Both the position numbers and the translations under genes were made by a program. The notes beneath the pieces were generated by a model. It was not told the DNA's origin and did not search any database. It saw nothing but the letters and a program-made list of their open reading frames with translations. Source: Sinorhizobium garamanticum (GTDB lineage: Bacteria; Pseudomonadota; Alphaproteobacteria; Rhizobiales; Rhizobiaceae). From it: a stretch of DNA of 64,000 nt. Shown here one piece after another: positions 47,401 through 55,773 of the stretch (positions are counted from its first letter, which is position 1; each line of letters starts with the position of its first letter). The DNA lies in the NCBI RefSeq assembly GCF_029892065.1, contig NZ_CP120373.1:1237501-1301500 (forward strand), in the 5' to 3' direction.

Positions 47401-47972
47401 GCGAATCGATCGTCGGATCGGCGCTCTTCACCGAAAAGGCAGCACCCAATCGGTCGCTGCTGCGCGGCGCCATCCTTCATCGGCTGCTGCAGGTTCTCCC
47501 GTCGATCGATCCTGCGGAACGCCGGGCGGCGGCAGACCGCTATCTACTGCGGTCAGTCCCACGCTGGTCCGAGCCGGAGCGTCGGGCGCTTGCCGATGCC
47601 GTAATGAATGTGCTGGACCACCCGGACCTCAATACGCTCTATACCGCGCACAGCCGGGCGGAAGTTTCCGTCATGGGAACGCTCGTGCTCGGCGGGCGTG
47701 AGTTCGCGGTGTCGGGCCGTGTCGATCGGCTGACCGTTTCCGGCGATACGGTGACGATTGCGGACTTCAAAACGAATCGCCAGGTGCCAACGTCTCTGGC
47801 TGAGGTCCCACCTGTCTACAGGACGCAGCTTGCCATTTACCGGGAACTGCTCAAGCCGCTCTATCCCGGGCGACGGTTCCGTTGCGCGCTGATCTACACC
47901 GAGGGACCGGCAATCCAGGTGCTTCCCGAAGCGATGCTGGACAGGAGCCTTGAAGAGCTCGCGACAAAGTGA
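44406..47972 (+). CDS. addA: AddA, helicase-nuclease subunit
   Basis: An 1188-residue UvrD-type helicase plus nuclease. Walker A is NAGSGKTHVLTQR, motif II is VDEAQDTSPAQW, motif IV-VI regions include TVHAAKGLEAPVV and LLYVGMTRA. The C-terminal nuclease has IADFKTNRQVP. It unwinds and degrades DNA ends until a recombination hotspot sequence. ATG at 44406 is preferred (GAGG 9 nt upstream), with 44397 and 44400 as alternatives, all within addB. Confidence 0.95.
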   Translation: MRDDAFGPRETTPRAWLDWTTERQSLASDPVRSAWVSANAGSGKTHVLTQRVIRLLLAGCRPSAILCLTYTKAAASEMSNRVFERLAEWATLDDASLEKRIEAIEGARPSAVKIQEARRLFAAALETPGGLKIQTIHAFCEALLHQFPLEANVAGHFSVLDDSAAAVLLADARRALLAATAANDAELAGAFATVLDLADDTGLERLLATIVANRTPIQAFLDRASKRGGLEAHLRASLTIAPGETAESVLAKVWPLAGLNGAALEQYLDLAARKGGAKPSEFAEGLKAVGRLADPEERYRTLVGLFFNGGGKPRAGSTFLNAAMRREAPDLAPLVEQARDHVVACVDRLSVVRMYEATRAALTLAERLNRDYEEIKKARSQLDFEDLINRTAALLARGDVGAWVHYKLDQGIDHILVDEAQDTSPAQWTIIQSLAADFFAGETARADERTIFAVGDEKQSIYSFQGARPERFSRESIVTERRVRAGGKYFSPIRLQLSFRSTIDVLSAVDTVFANKANAKGLSAKEDAIVHASNRIGHAGAVDVWDVIAPEPVLAEEEWTAAFDATPERAPANILARRIAAVLDDWIGKETIIEKGVRRPMRPGDIIVLVRKRDAFVNALTRALKRRNNIPVAGADRLVLTSHIAIQDLMALGRFALLPDDDLSLAALLKSPLINLGESDLFELAAGRAETESLWQRLQSLGVDETSRYHPVARTLSQYADLARHMLPHDFYARILGVLGGRAAFLARLGSEVSDILDEFLTFALDHERTGLPGLQAFISTLEIEAPTVKREQDKERDEVRVMTVHAAKGLEAPVVFLVDGGGKAFNSQHVPDLRLFEKQRPDGSIVTVPVWRAPGSGTNSLLNADNARLKALAEEEYRRLLYVGMTRAADRLVICGYRGQRENTDTWHAMVQGTLAQDIKGRGTPMVFRAGGEEWTGHVWREAHAHIDATIADGMQAGGEHTTPGLPATLSAPLPPLRRLPRPLTPSGTNIVIDDPDSESIVGSALFTEKAAPNRSLLRGAILHRLLQVLPSIDPAERRAAADRYLLRSVPRWSEPERRALADAVMNVLDHPDLNTLYTAHSRAEVSVMGTLVLGGREFAVSGRVDRLTVSGDTVTIADFKTNRQVPTSLAEVPPVYRTQLAIYRELLKPLYPGRRFRCALIYTEGPAIQVLPEAMLDRSLEELATK

Positions 47973-48133
47973 GATACACGATATTGAAAATCCGGTGGCG
48001 ACGCCTCACATGAGGCACAACATCTGGACATGCCGCGCCGCCCCGGTTCAAACCGCAAAGGCGCGGCAACATTTTTGAAGTACCGCACGATCAAGGTCGT
48101 ACGGTCGCCATTTCCGAAAGCAAGGAGCAGCAG

Positions 48134-48457
48134 ATGGCCACTGTGAAAGTCGATACCTCCAATTTTCAGCAGGAAGTCCTGAACTCGGCCGAGCCGGTCG
48201 TCGTCGATTTCTGGGCGGAATGGTGCGGTCCGTGCAAAATGATCGCGCCGAGCCTTGAGGAAATCGCAACCGAGCTCGCCGGCAAGGTCAAGGTTGCCAA
48301 GCTCAACATCGACGAAAACCCCGAGCTTGCCGCTCAGTACGGCGTACGCTCGATCCCGACGCTCGCCATGTTCAAGGCCGGCGAAGTGGCGGACATCAAG
48401 GTTGGCGCCGCCCCGAAGACCGCGTTGACTTCTTGGATTTCGACTGCCGCAGCTTGA
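48134..48457 (+). CDS. trxA: Thioredoxin
   Basis: A 107-residue thioredoxin with the redox motif WCGPC (Cys31, Cys34) and the cis-proline loop RSIPTLAMF. It reduces protein disulfides using thioredoxin reductase. AAGGAG precedes the ATG. It lies 161 bp after addA with its own strong terminator, so it may also have its own promoter. Confidence 0.97.
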   Translation: MATVKVDTSNFQQEVLNSAEPVVVDFWAEWCGPCKMIAPSLEEIATELAGKVKVAKLNIDENPELAAQYGVRSIPTLAMFKAGEVADIKVGAAPKTALTSWISTAAA

Positions 48458-48482
48458 ACTGCCCAAGTCCCAGAACTTGAAG

Positions 48483-48505
48483 AGCCCGGCTTGCCGGGCT
48501 TTTTT
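48483..48505 (+). terminator. Rho-independent terminator of trxA
   Basis: Stem AGCCCGG / CCGGGCT (48483-48489 and 48494-48500), loop CTTG, then five T. Located 26 bp past the stop. Confidence 0.92.
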
Positions 48506-48553
48506 CTTGCCGTCGACGCCGAGCGCATGGCGCGCGCAAACCCTGACCGCTCA

Positions 48554-48599
48554 CGTAATTCCGGACAGAAAACCGTTACACACTTTTCCAGGAATTGCT
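48554..48599 (-). repeat. Module 2 repeat between convergent trxA and folC
   Basis: TAATTCCGGA ... CCAGGAATTGCTC with a core of AAAACCGTTACACACTTTTC, the reverse complement of the GGAAAAGTGT...GGTTTTCC module seen at 24776 and 28262. It abuts the folC stop. Confidence 0.65.
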
Positions 48600-49943
48600 C
48601 TATCGCGGCGGCGTGCCGTTTTCGGCGAGCACCTCGCCGACGAGATAGAGCGATCCGCCGATCAGGATGCGCGGCGGAACGGGATCCTCGTCGACAAGCT
48701 CGGCAATGATCCCGAGCGCTTCCGCGACGGACGAGGTCGCGGTGGTCTCGAAACCGACGAAGCCGGCATCCTCGGCCAAGGCCACAGGGTCCAGGCTGGA
48801 ATCAGACCCGTGGATCGGCACAGTAAAGACCTGCTCCGCAAGACCGAGAAAGGCCTTGAAATAGCCGACCGGATCCTTGGTGTTGATCATGCCGATGATT
48901 AGAAACAGAGGCCGCGGCTCGCGCTCCTCGAAACTCGCCATCGCCTCGGCGATGACCTGACCCGCGCCCGGGTTGTGTCCACCGTCGACCCAGATCTCGG
49001 CACCCGGCGGACCGTGATGCGAAAGCTTGCCGCCGGCAAGGCGCTGCAGGCGCCCGGGCCATTCGACGCTGGCCAGCCCCTTCTCGATGGCCGCCTCCGG
49101 AACATCGAAACCGGCCGCCCTGACGGCGCGGATCGCCGCGGCGGCGTTGGCATATTGGTGCCGACCGGGTAGGCGCGGCAGCGGCAGGTCCGCCAATCCG
49201 CGTTCGTCCTGGAAGACGAGCCGGCCAAACTCCTCATGCGCCATGTAATCCTGACCGTAGACGGACATCGGGCAACCAAGGCGCTCGGCGGTGGAGACGA
49301 GCACATCGCGCACGCCGTCTTCCTCCTGATGGCCGATCACCACCGGGCAGCCGCGCTTCATGATCCCGGCCTTTTCGGCAGCGATCAGTTCCACCCGATC
49401 GCCGAGATAGGACTGGTGATCGAGCGAAATCGGCATGATGACGGAAACCGCCGGCCGGGCAATCACGTTGGTCGCGTCGAACCGGCCGCCAAGACCGACC
49501 TCGATGATTGCGACGTCAGCAGTGTGCTCGGCAAAGAGCAGGAAGGTGACCGCGGTCAGGATTTCGAAGACCGTGATGTGTTGGCCGGCATTGGCTTCCG
49601 CCACGCGCCGCACCGCATCGGCAAGCACGCGATCGCCAACCAAAGTGCCCTTGCCGCCCTTCACCCCGAGGCGATAGCGCTCATGCCAATTCACGAGATG
49701 CGGCGACGTGTGGACGTGGACACTCAGACCCGCGGCCTCGAGGATCGCCCGGGAAAAGGCGGTGACGGAGCCTTTGCCGTTGGTGCCAGCGACATGGATG
49801 ACTGGCGGCAACCGCTCTTGCGGGTTTCCGAGTGCCGCCAAAAGCCGGGTGACCCTGTCGAGCGACAGGTCGAACCCCTTTGGATGCAGAGCGAGAAGCT
49901 TCTCGATCTCCTGTGCCGCTTCGCTGACCTGCGTCGCCGTCAT
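48600..49943 (-). CDS. folC: Bifunctional dihydrofolate synthase/folylpolyglutamate synthase
   Basis: A 447-residue Mur-ligase-like enzyme that adds glutamate to dihydropteroate and tetrahydrofolates. The P-loop is VAGTNGKGSVTAF. Other landmarks are TSPHLVNWHERY, EVGLGGRFDATN and VDGGHNPGAG. It is the last gene of the trpFBA-accD-folC group, 110 bp after accD, an order conserved in many Proteobacteria. Confidence 0.96.
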   Translation of the reverse strand: MTATQVSEAAQEIEKLLALHPKGFDLSLDRVTRLLAALGNPQERLPPVIHVAGTNGKGSVTAFSRAILEAAGLSVHVHTSPHLVNWHERYRLGVKGGKGTLVGDRVLADAVRRVAEANAGQHITVFEILTAVTFLLFAEHTADVAIIEVGLGGRFDATNVIARPAVSVIMPISLDHQSYLGDRVELIAAEKAGIMKRGCPVVIGHQEEDGVRDVLVSTAERLGCPMSVYGQDYMAHEEFGRLVFQDERGLADLPLPRLPGRHQYANAAAAIRAVRAAGFDVPEAAIEKGLASVEWPGRLQRLAGGKLSHHGPPGAEIWVDGGHNPGAGQVIAEAMASFEEREPRPLFLIIGMINTKDPVGYFKAFLGLAEQVFTVPIHGSDSSLDPVALAEDAGFVGFETTATSSVAEALGIIAELVDEDPVPPRILIGGSLYLVGEVLAENGTPPR

Positions 49944-50053
49944 GTCAATCGCCTCGAAAATCGTCCGCCGGAACGCACCCGCTGTAGAGTGTGAAGCGGT
50001 TCCAGCCCGGATGATGCCACACCAAGTCCACCGAAACCGAGCAGGCGCGACGT

Positions 50054-50968
50054 CTAGGCCCGCGCCGCGACCGGTGCGGCCGTCACTTGCGATTCACCCT
50101 CGCGCTTGGCAGCTTCAACCGGCTTCTTCGTCAGGATCCTCAGCACACGTGCAAGAGTCGCCGGGATGTCATGCCGCTTGACCACCATGTCGACCATGCC
50201 GTGCTCCAGCAGGTATTCGGACGTCTGGAAGCCTTCCGGCAGTTTCTCGCGCAGGGTCTGTTCGATCACCCGCTTTCCGGCAAAGCCGATTTCCGCGCCG
50301 GGCTCAGCCATGTGGATATCACCCAGCATCGCGTAGGACGCAGTCACGCCACCCGTCGTCGGGTTGGTCAAGACGACGATGTAGGGAAGTCCCGCTTCCT
50401 TGAGCATGTTTACCGCTACGGTCGTGCGCGGAAGCTGCATCAGCGACAGGATACCTTCCTGCATGCGGGCGCCACCGGAGGCGGGAAAGATGACGAGCGG
50501 GCATTTTTCGGCAATGGCCCTCTCGAAGGCCTTCACGATCGCCTCGCCTGCGGCCATGCCGAGCGAGCCGCCGATGAAGTTGAACTCGTGGACGACGGCA
50601 ACAAGCTTGACGCCCTGAACGAGGCCAACACCTGCGACGATGGTATCCTCAAGCTCGGTCTTCGCGCGGCTGTCGCGCAGGCGATCGGTGTATTTCTTCG
50701 AATCGCGGAACTTGAGCGGGTCCTGCACGACCTTCGGCTGCGGCAGCGCGTCATAGATCCCGCCGTCGAAGAGATCCTTTAGCCGAGCCTTCGCCGGCAT
50801 CTTCATATGGTATCCCGACTGCGGAATAACCCACTTGTTCTCTTCGAGATCGCGATGAAACACCATCTCACCGGTTTCAGGGCACTTGATCCAGAGATTT
50901 TCCGGAACTTCCCTGCGGCCCAGCATCGAATTGATCTTCGGCCGAACGTAGTTTGTGATCCAGTTCAC
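50054..50968 (-). CDS. accD: Acetyl-CoA carboxylase carboxyltransferase subunit beta
   Basis: A 304-residue AccD, forming malonyl-CoA with AccA at the start of fatty-acid synthesis. The carboxyltransferase core has [26 protein letters not shown] and [11 protein letters not shown]. The N-terminal zinc ribbon of E. coli AccD (four Cys) is degenerate: only the first Cys remains (IKCPETGEM), and the second pair has become IPQSG. The GTG start (50966-50968) has CAGGAG upstream. It lies between trpA and folC. Confidence 0.95.
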   Translation of the reverse strand: MNWITNYVRPKINSMLGRREVPENLWIKCPETGEMVFHRDLEENKWVIPQSGYHMKMPAKARLKDLFDGGIYDALPQPKVVQDPLKFRDSKKYTDRLRDSRAKTELEDTIVAGVGLVQGVKLVAVVHEFNFIGGSLGMAAGEAIVKAFERAIAEKCPLVIFPASGGARMQEGILSLMQLPRTTVAVNMLKEAGLPYIVVLTNPTTGGVTASYAMLGDIHMAEPGAEIGFAGKRVIEQTLREKLPEGFQTSEYLLEHGMVDMVVKRHDIPATLARVLRILTKKPVEAAKREGESQVTAAPVAARA

Positions 50969-51018
50969 TTGTAGACTCCTGAAGAATTCCTTCGGGTTGT
51001 GCGCGTTAATCTGGGCGA

Positions 51019-51858
51019 TTATTCGGCTGCAGCGAGCCTTGCCGCCCGCACACCAGCCGAGAGGCCCTTGACCAGCGCTTCGACACCCGGCACCGTCGCG
51101 TCGGTCGCACGTCCCTCTTCCGTGAGACTGGAGGCGATCTGATTGACGATCGCGGTGCCGACGACGACACCATCGGCTGATGCCCCGATCGCACGCGCGT
51201 GTTCGGCCGTCTTGACGCCGAAGCCGACGCAGACGGGTAGCTCAGTGTGCGACTTGATCCGCTGAACGGCGCCCGCAATCAGCGACGGATCCGGCAGAGC
51301 CGAACCGGTGATGCCGGTCATCGAGACGTAATATACGAAACCCGACGTATTTTCGAGCACCTTTGGCAAGCGGCGGTCATCGGTCGTCGGCGTCGCCAGG
51401 CGAATGAAGTTGATATCCCTCTTCAGCGCGGGGATGCAGAGCTCGTCATCCATCTCCGGGGGCAGGTCGACGACGATCAGGCCATCGATCCCCGCTTCCA
51501 GAGCGTCCGTCAGGAACCGATCGACGCCATAGACGTAGATCGGATTGTAGTAGCCCATCAGCACGATGGGCGTGTGCTGGTTCTCGGTACGGAAGAGGCG
51601 TGCAAGTTCAAGCGTCTTGGCAAGCGTCTGACCGCCCTTCAACGAACGTTGCCCCGCGAGCTGGATCGCCGGCCCGTCGGCCATCGGGTCGGAAAAGGGC
51701 ATGCCAAGCTCGATCACGTCGGCACCTGCCTTGGGCAGCGCCTTCATGATCGCGAGCGACGTATCGAAATCCGGGTCGCCGCCCATGAAATAGGTGACGA
51801 GGACCGGACGACCCTCCACCGCCACGTCGGCAAACCTTTTCTCCATGCGTGCGGTCAT
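51019..51858 (-). CDS. trpA: Tryptophan synthase alpha subunit
   Basis: A 279-residue barrel lyase releasing indole from indole-3-glycerol phosphate. Catalytic Glu and Asp lie in [15 protein letters not shown]; the phosphate loop is [11 protein letters not shown]. The start is 5 bp after the trpB stop. Acts in the alpha2-beta2 complex with TrpB. Confidence 0.97.
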   Translation of the reverse strand: MTARMEKRFADVAVEGRPVLVTYFMGGDPDFDTSLAIMKALPKAGADVIELGMPFSDPMADGPAIQLAGQRSLKGGQTLAKTLELARLFRTENQHTPIVLMGYYNPIYVYGVDRFLTDALEAGIDGLIVVDLPPEMDDELCIPALKRDINFIRLATPTTDDRRLPKVLENTSGFVYYVSMTGITGSALPDPSLIAGAVQRIKSHTELPVCVGFGVKTAEHARAIGASADGVVVGTAIVNQIASSLTEEGRATDATVPGVEALVKGLSAGVRAARLAAAE

Positions 51859-51863
51859 GATCG

Positions 51864-53084
51864 TTATTGCCCCATACCCAGAATTTTGCCGACCGTGAAA
51901 ATGTCCTTGTCGCCGCGACCGGAGAGGTTCATCAGGATGATCTCGTCCTTGCCCATCTTCGGCGCCCGCTTGATGACCTCGGCCAACGCGTGCGACGGTT
52001 CGAGCGCCGGAATGATGCCTTCGAGCCGCGTCAACGTCTGGAAGGCTTCGAGCGCCTCATGGTCCATGATCGGGACATATTCGACGCGGCCGACGTCGTT
52101 CAGCCACGCGTGCTCCGGCCCGATGCCCGGGTAGTCGAGACCGGCCGAGATGGAATGCCCTTCCTTGATCTGGCCGTCGCCGTCCTGAAGCAGATAGGTG
52201 CGGTTGCCGTGCAAGACGCCCGGCGAGCCGGCCGTGATCGAGGCGCAATGCTCGTCGCCTTCAAGACCCTTGCCGCCCGCCTCAACGCCGACAATCTTGA
52301 CGCCTTCGTCATCGAGGAACGGATGGAAGATACCGATTGCGTTGGAGCCACCGCCGACTGCCGCGATGACGAGATCGGGAAGCCGGCCCTCCGCCGCGAG
52401 AATCTGCTCCTTGGCCTCCTGGCCGATGACCGACTGGAAGTCGCGGACCATTTCCGGATAGGGATGCGGACCGGCGGCGGTGCCGATCAGGTAATAGGTG
52501 CTGTCGACGTTCGTCACCCAGTCGCGCAGCGCCTCGTTCATCGCATCCTTGAGGGTGCCGTGGCCGGCCGTCACCGGCTTCACCTCGGCACCGAGGAGCT
52601 TCATGCGGAAGACATTCGGCGCCTGACGCTCGACGTCGGTCGCGCCCATATAGACCACGCACGGCAGGCCGAAGCGGGCAGCGACGGTTGCGGAAGCAAC
52701 GCCATGCTGGCCCGCGCCGGTTTCAGCGATGATGCGGGTCTTGCCCATGCGCTTGGCGAGCAGGATCTGGCCGATGCAATTGTTGATCTTGTGCGAGCCC
52801 GTGTGGTTCAGCTCCTCGCGCTTGAAATAGATCTTTGCGCCGCCGAGTTCGGCCGTCAGGCGCTCGGCGAAATAGAGCGGGCTCGGGCGGCCGATGTAAT
52901 GCGCCCCAAGCTTCTCCAGCTCGGCCTTGAAGCTCGGATCAGTCTTTGCCTTGTTCCATTCATCCTGAAGGTCGAGGATCAGCGGCATCAACGTTTCGGC
53001 GACGAAACGACCACCAAAGATACCGAAGCGGCCTTCCTCGTCGGGTCCGGCTCTGAAGGAGTTCAGTTTAGGCGCCTCGTTCAC
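51864..53084 (-). CDS. trpB: Tryptophan synthase beta subunit
   Basis: A 406-residue PLP enzyme joining indole and serine. The PLP lysine is in [11 protein letters not shown], and the phosphate loop is [18 protein letters not shown] is a typical substrate-loop motif. It overlaps trpF by four bases (ATGA). Confidence 0.97.
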   Translation of the reverse strand: MNEAPKLNSFRAGPDEEGRFGIFGGRFVAETLMPLILDLQDEWNKAKTDPSFKAELEKLGAHYIGRPSPLYFAERLTAELGGAKIYFKREELNHTGSHKINNCIGQILLAKRMGKTRIIAETGAGQHGVASATVAARFGLPCVVYMGATDVERQAPNVFRMKLLGAEVKPVTAGHGTLKDAMNEALRDWVTNVDSTYYLIGTAAGPHPYPEMVRDFQSVIGQEAKEQILAAEGRLPDLVIAAVGGGSNAIGIFHPFLDDEGVKIVGVEAGGKGLEGDEHCASITAGSPGVLHGNRTYLLQDGDGQIKEGHSISAGLDYPGIGPEHAWLNDVGRVEYVPIMDHEALEAFQTLTRLEGIIPALEPSHALAEVIKRAPKMGKDEIILMNLSGRGDKDIFTVGKILGMGQ

Positions 53085-53755
53085 GTCTTGCTCCTTGCTC
53101 GTGCGCGTTCGTCGTCCGCCCGGCGAACGGCATCGAAAAATGCTTCCATGAGCTCCAAATCCTTGACACCCGGCGCGCTCTCGACGCCGGAGGATGTGTC
53201 GATGGCCCGCGCGCCGGTCAGCGCAAGGGCTTCGCCGATGTTGCTTGCATTCAATCCACCGGAAAGCATGTAATCGACGCTGCCGTCAAGCGCGCCAAGC
53301 AGCCGCCAGTCGAACGAAACACCATTGCCGCCCGGCAGCTCGGAACCCGCCGGCGGCTTGGCGTCGAAAAGGAAACGATCCGCAATGCCAACATAGGGGT
53401 GGATCCGGTCGAGGTCGGATGCCTCGCGGATCGACAGGGCTTTCATGACAGGAAGGCCGTAGACGGCCTTGACCGTCAGCACGCTGTCTGGGCTTTCCGA
53501 ACCGTGAAGCTGTAAGATATCCGGCTTGAGAGCCGAAACGATCTCGTCGAGTTCATCATTGTCCGCGTCGACGGTCACCGCCACGATCTTTGCCCGACCG
53601 CGAATGCGCTCGGCAAGACGGCCGGCGTCGTCCGGTTCGATATTGCGCGGGCTTTTCGGAAAGAAGATGAAGCCGGTGTGCGATGCGCCAAGCGCCACCG
53701 CGCGCTCCACAGCCTCGGCGGTCTTCAACCCGCATATTTTCACGTCAGTTTTCAT
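53081..53755 (-). CDS. trpF: Phosphoribosylanthranilate isomerase
   Basis: A 224-residue barrel isomerase in tryptophan synthesis. Catalytic Cys is in VKICGLKT and catalytic Asp in the NADNDELDE to VTVD region. The phosphate loops LSGGLNASN and DTSSGVE are family-typical. First gene of the trpFBA group; a degenerate RIME1 lies 55 bp upstream. No leader peptide or attenuator is seen. Confidence 0.95.
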   Translation of the reverse strand: MKTDVKICGLKTAEAVERAVALGASHTGFIFFPKSPRNIEPDDAGRLAERIRGRAKIVAVTVDADNDELDEIVSALKPDILQLHGSESPDSVLTVKAVYGLPVMKALSIREASDLDRIHPYVGIADRFLFDAKPPAGSELPGGNGVSFDWRLLGALDGSVDYMLSGGLNASNIGEALALTGARAIDTSSGVESAPGVKDLELMEAFFDAVRRADDERARARSKT

Positions 53756-53809
53756 GGGAAGCGACCTTGCACGAAATGTCGCCCGAGTCGAGCCAAAACG
53801 TTGCGCCGC

Positions 53810-53915
53810 CTACAGCGCCGCGCGTCAAAATATGACGGGCAAAAGACGCTGCAGCATCTTAAACTCGCTGCATAATTTTGGCCCTAAGTCGATTCCGATT
53901 TAAGGAATTACGCAG
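53810..53915 (-). repeat. Degenerate RIME1 upstream of trpF
   Basis: Reads CTACAGCGCCGCGCGTC at its left end (53810), the reverse of the RIME1 tail, and carries CTAAGTCGATTCCGATTTAAGGAATTACGCAG at its right end in altered form. Its hairpins are eroded relative to the other copies. Confidence 0.7.
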
Positions 53916-54020
53916 CAAGCACGACCGGCGCAACGTTGCGGCACGGCCAGCTTCTCACCATATGGATTATACCACAAACGGAGAAGGAACCATGCGTCTG
54001 CTGATCGCCCTCATTCTGCC

Positions 54021-54123
54021 CTACAGCGCCGCGCGTCATCAGACGCGCAAAGGACGCTGTAGCACTTTTTGAACTACTGCATGTTTTGTCCTTAAATCGG
54101 CTACGATTTAAGGAAACATGCAG
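54021..54123 (-). repeat. RIME1 inside a coding region
   Basis: A well-preserved 103-bp copy, CTACAGCG to CATGCAG, with both hairpins: GCGCGTC / AGACGCGC and CCTTAAATCG / CGATTTAAGG. It lies between codon 10 of a Pmp3-like gene and the rest of that gene. Confidence 0.88.
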
Positions 54124-54294
54124 GGGCTCCAGTTTTTCACGATCGGTCGGCCCTTTGCGGGCATCATCTGCCTCATTCTGCAGATCACGCTGATCGGTTG
54201 GATTCCGGCGGCGATCTGGTCGGTCTACGCGCTCAGCCAATACAAGACGGACCAGAAGATCAAGGCGGCGCTTGAGGCCCGATCTCACACCTGA
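54118..54294 (+). CDS. Possible truncated Pmp3/YqaE-like protein started within RIME1
   Basis: A 58-codon frame starting at the ATG formed by the RIME1 end (AAACATGCAG). TAAGGA, also part of the RIME1 stem, lies 5 nt upstream as an excellent Shine-Dalgarno. The product has LQFFTIGRPFAGIICLILQ, then LIGWIPAAIWSVYALSQY, and a charged tail YKTDQKIKAALEARSHT. It keeps most of the hydrophobic core but loses the first ten residues of the presumed ancestral protein. The SD would be partly sequestered in the RIME hairpin. Confidence 0.5.
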   Translation: MQGLQFFTIGRPFAGIICLILQITLIGWIPAAIWSVYALSQYKTDQKIKAALEARSHT

Positions 54295-54333
54295 CTCCCC
54301 GCCGGAAGGCAAAACGGCTTTCCTGAAATTGCT

Positions 54334-55089
54334 TTAGCCAAAATCTATGGCATGCAGCATGGTGCCGTTGCGCTTCAGCCAGTGCTTGGCGTCGCGGGTG
54401 TCGGGGCACAGCTTTTCGCAGAGCGCCCAGAAATCCGGGCCGTGGTTCATCTCCTGAAGATGGGCAACCTCGTGCGCCGCGAGATAGGCGATGACTTTTG
54501 GCGGCGCCATGGCGATCCGCCAGGAAAAGCTCAAGTCGCCGTCGACCGAACAGGAGCCCCAACGGCTGCGCGTGTCCTTGAGGCTCAAGGAGCGCGCCCG
54601 GCGCCCGATCCTGCCGGTATAGACGGCCACAAGACGTTCGAGATCGTTGCGCGCTTCCTTCTTCAAAAAGTCGGCAACCCGTCGGCGCAAATGTTCTTCG
54701 CCACCGCTCACCCGCAAGACACTCTCGTCGCCGAGCACTATGGTCTCGGTTAGGCCGCGGATCCTGCCCGTTCGCTCGATGCGGTGGGCAACGCCGCGGA
54801 TCAGGATAGATCCCCCTTCGGCAAGTTCGCTTTCACCGGAAAACCGCGCGAGCTTTGTCATCAGCCAGCCCTGATGACGGTTCAGGAACGCGTGGACTTC
54901 GCGCTCCGGCAGGCCCTCGGGAACAGTCAGTTTCAGTGCCCGACCGCCCGGCTCGATACGAAGCGTCATGCGCGTGGCGCGGGCATTCTGGCGGATGGTC
55001 AGCGGCAGGAGCTTGCCGGCGACCTCGATGTCGCGCGTGATATCGGCAGGGGTTCCATTGTGGCGGCGCCGCTTGAGAGAGGAAAACAT
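54334..55089 (-). CDS. YgjP-type metallopeptidase (M48/WLM fold)
   Basis: A 251-residue protein of the YgjP/DUF45 family. The zinc motif is AAHEVAHLQEMNHGPDFW (HExxH with a third His). The preceding strand KDTRSRWGSCSVDGDLSFSW is family-typical. Databases call it an M48-family metallopeptidase; E. coli YgjP has been reported to act on nucleotides, so the reaction is unsettled. No signal peptide is seen. Confidence 0.85.
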   Translation of the reverse strand: MFSSLKRRRHNGTPADITRDIEVAGKLLPLTIRQNARATRMTLRIEPGGRALKLTVPEGLPEREVHAFLNRHQGWLMTKLARFSGESELAEGGSILIRGVAHRIERTGRIRGLTETIVLGDESVLRVSGGEEHLRRRVADFLKKEARNDLERLVAVYTGRIGRRARSLSLKDTRSRWGSCSVDGDLSFSWRIAMAPPKVIAYLAAHEVAHLQEMNHGPDFWALCEKLCPDTRDAKHWLKRNGTMLHAIDFG

Positions 55090-55178
55090 GGCGCCTTTCT
55101 ATCCGATTCGCGGATCATTCGCAGCACAGGCATGGATATCCGGCGTTTCACATGAAACGCCGGATAGGTGCTTCCGGC

Positions 55179-55604
55179 TCAGATGGTCTCAGAACCGGTG
55201 GACGGCGACGGGCCGCCGTTCTTGCGTTCGCGCATGAAGCGGTCGAACTCTTCCTGATCCTTGGCGCGGCGAAGTTCGCGCACATAGGCGTCGAATTCCT
55301 CGCGCATTTTGTCCAGTTTGCGGCGCTCTTCGTCAAGGCGGGCAAGTTCCGCTTCGCGCCAGTCGTCAAAAGCGACGTTGCCGGTACGATGATGCGCCCA
55401 GTGCTGACGGTGGTTGCGCCGGAAGCCGGCGCACATGCGATCCACACTGCCGTTGGCGTCCTTCTTGAACGCCCTCAGCTTTTCGCCGAAGAGGATATAA
55501 GCGAGCATTGCCAGGCCAAGCGGCCAGAACACAACGAAGCCGAGCACCATCAATGCAATGGTCGCGGGCGTCCAGTCCGGACGGATCAATGCAGATTGGT
55601 TCAT
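55179..55604 (-). CDS. DUF2852 membrane protein
   Basis: A 141-residue protein with one or two N-terminal transmembrane segments (about residues 12-38, ALMVLGFVVFWPLGLAMLAY) and a long, charged, probably coiled-coil C-terminus (EAELARLDEERRKLDKMREEF). It matches DUF2852, found in Rhizobiales; function unknown. ATG 55604 is preferred over the upstream in-frame start. Between YgjP and phaZ, apparently independent. Confidence 0.8.
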   Translation of the reverse strand: MNQSALIRPDWTPATIALMVLGFVVFWPLGLAMLAYILFGEKLRAFKKDANGSVDRMCAGFRRNHRQHWAHHRTGNVAFDDWREAELARLDEERRKLDKMREEFDAYVRELRRAKDQEEFDRFMRERKNGGPSPSTGSETI

Positions 55605-55773
55605 CTTCACGATTCCTCGCAATCAGCGGGCCGCGACAATCGCGACCCGATGAAAACGATGTGGGAAAGGCCCGCCGCGTCTGCAAGACTTTCGGTGTCG
55701 GATTCGGACAAGATCTTGACTCTGCAGAGGCAAAACCGCCGCCTTCGATTGCCGAAAGCGGAAGCCTTTCCTG

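Larger units (their letters stand above)
53992..54294 (+). pseudogene. Pmp3/YqaE-type small membrane protein gene interrupted by RIME1
   Basis: The 5' piece (ATG 53992, strong SD GGAGAAGGAACC) encodes MRLLIALILP and then runs into the RIME1, stopping at TGA 54070-54072 after 26 codons. The 3' piece resumes after the RIME1 in the same reading frame with LQFFTIGRPFAGIICLILQ and a second hydrophobic segment, ending at 54294. Joined, the pieces would form one small two-helix protein of Pmp3/YqaE character, with the break inside the first helix. Homology is from memory of the family and should be confirmed. The 3' part may still be made from a RIME-borne start (see 54118-54294). Confidence 0.6.
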
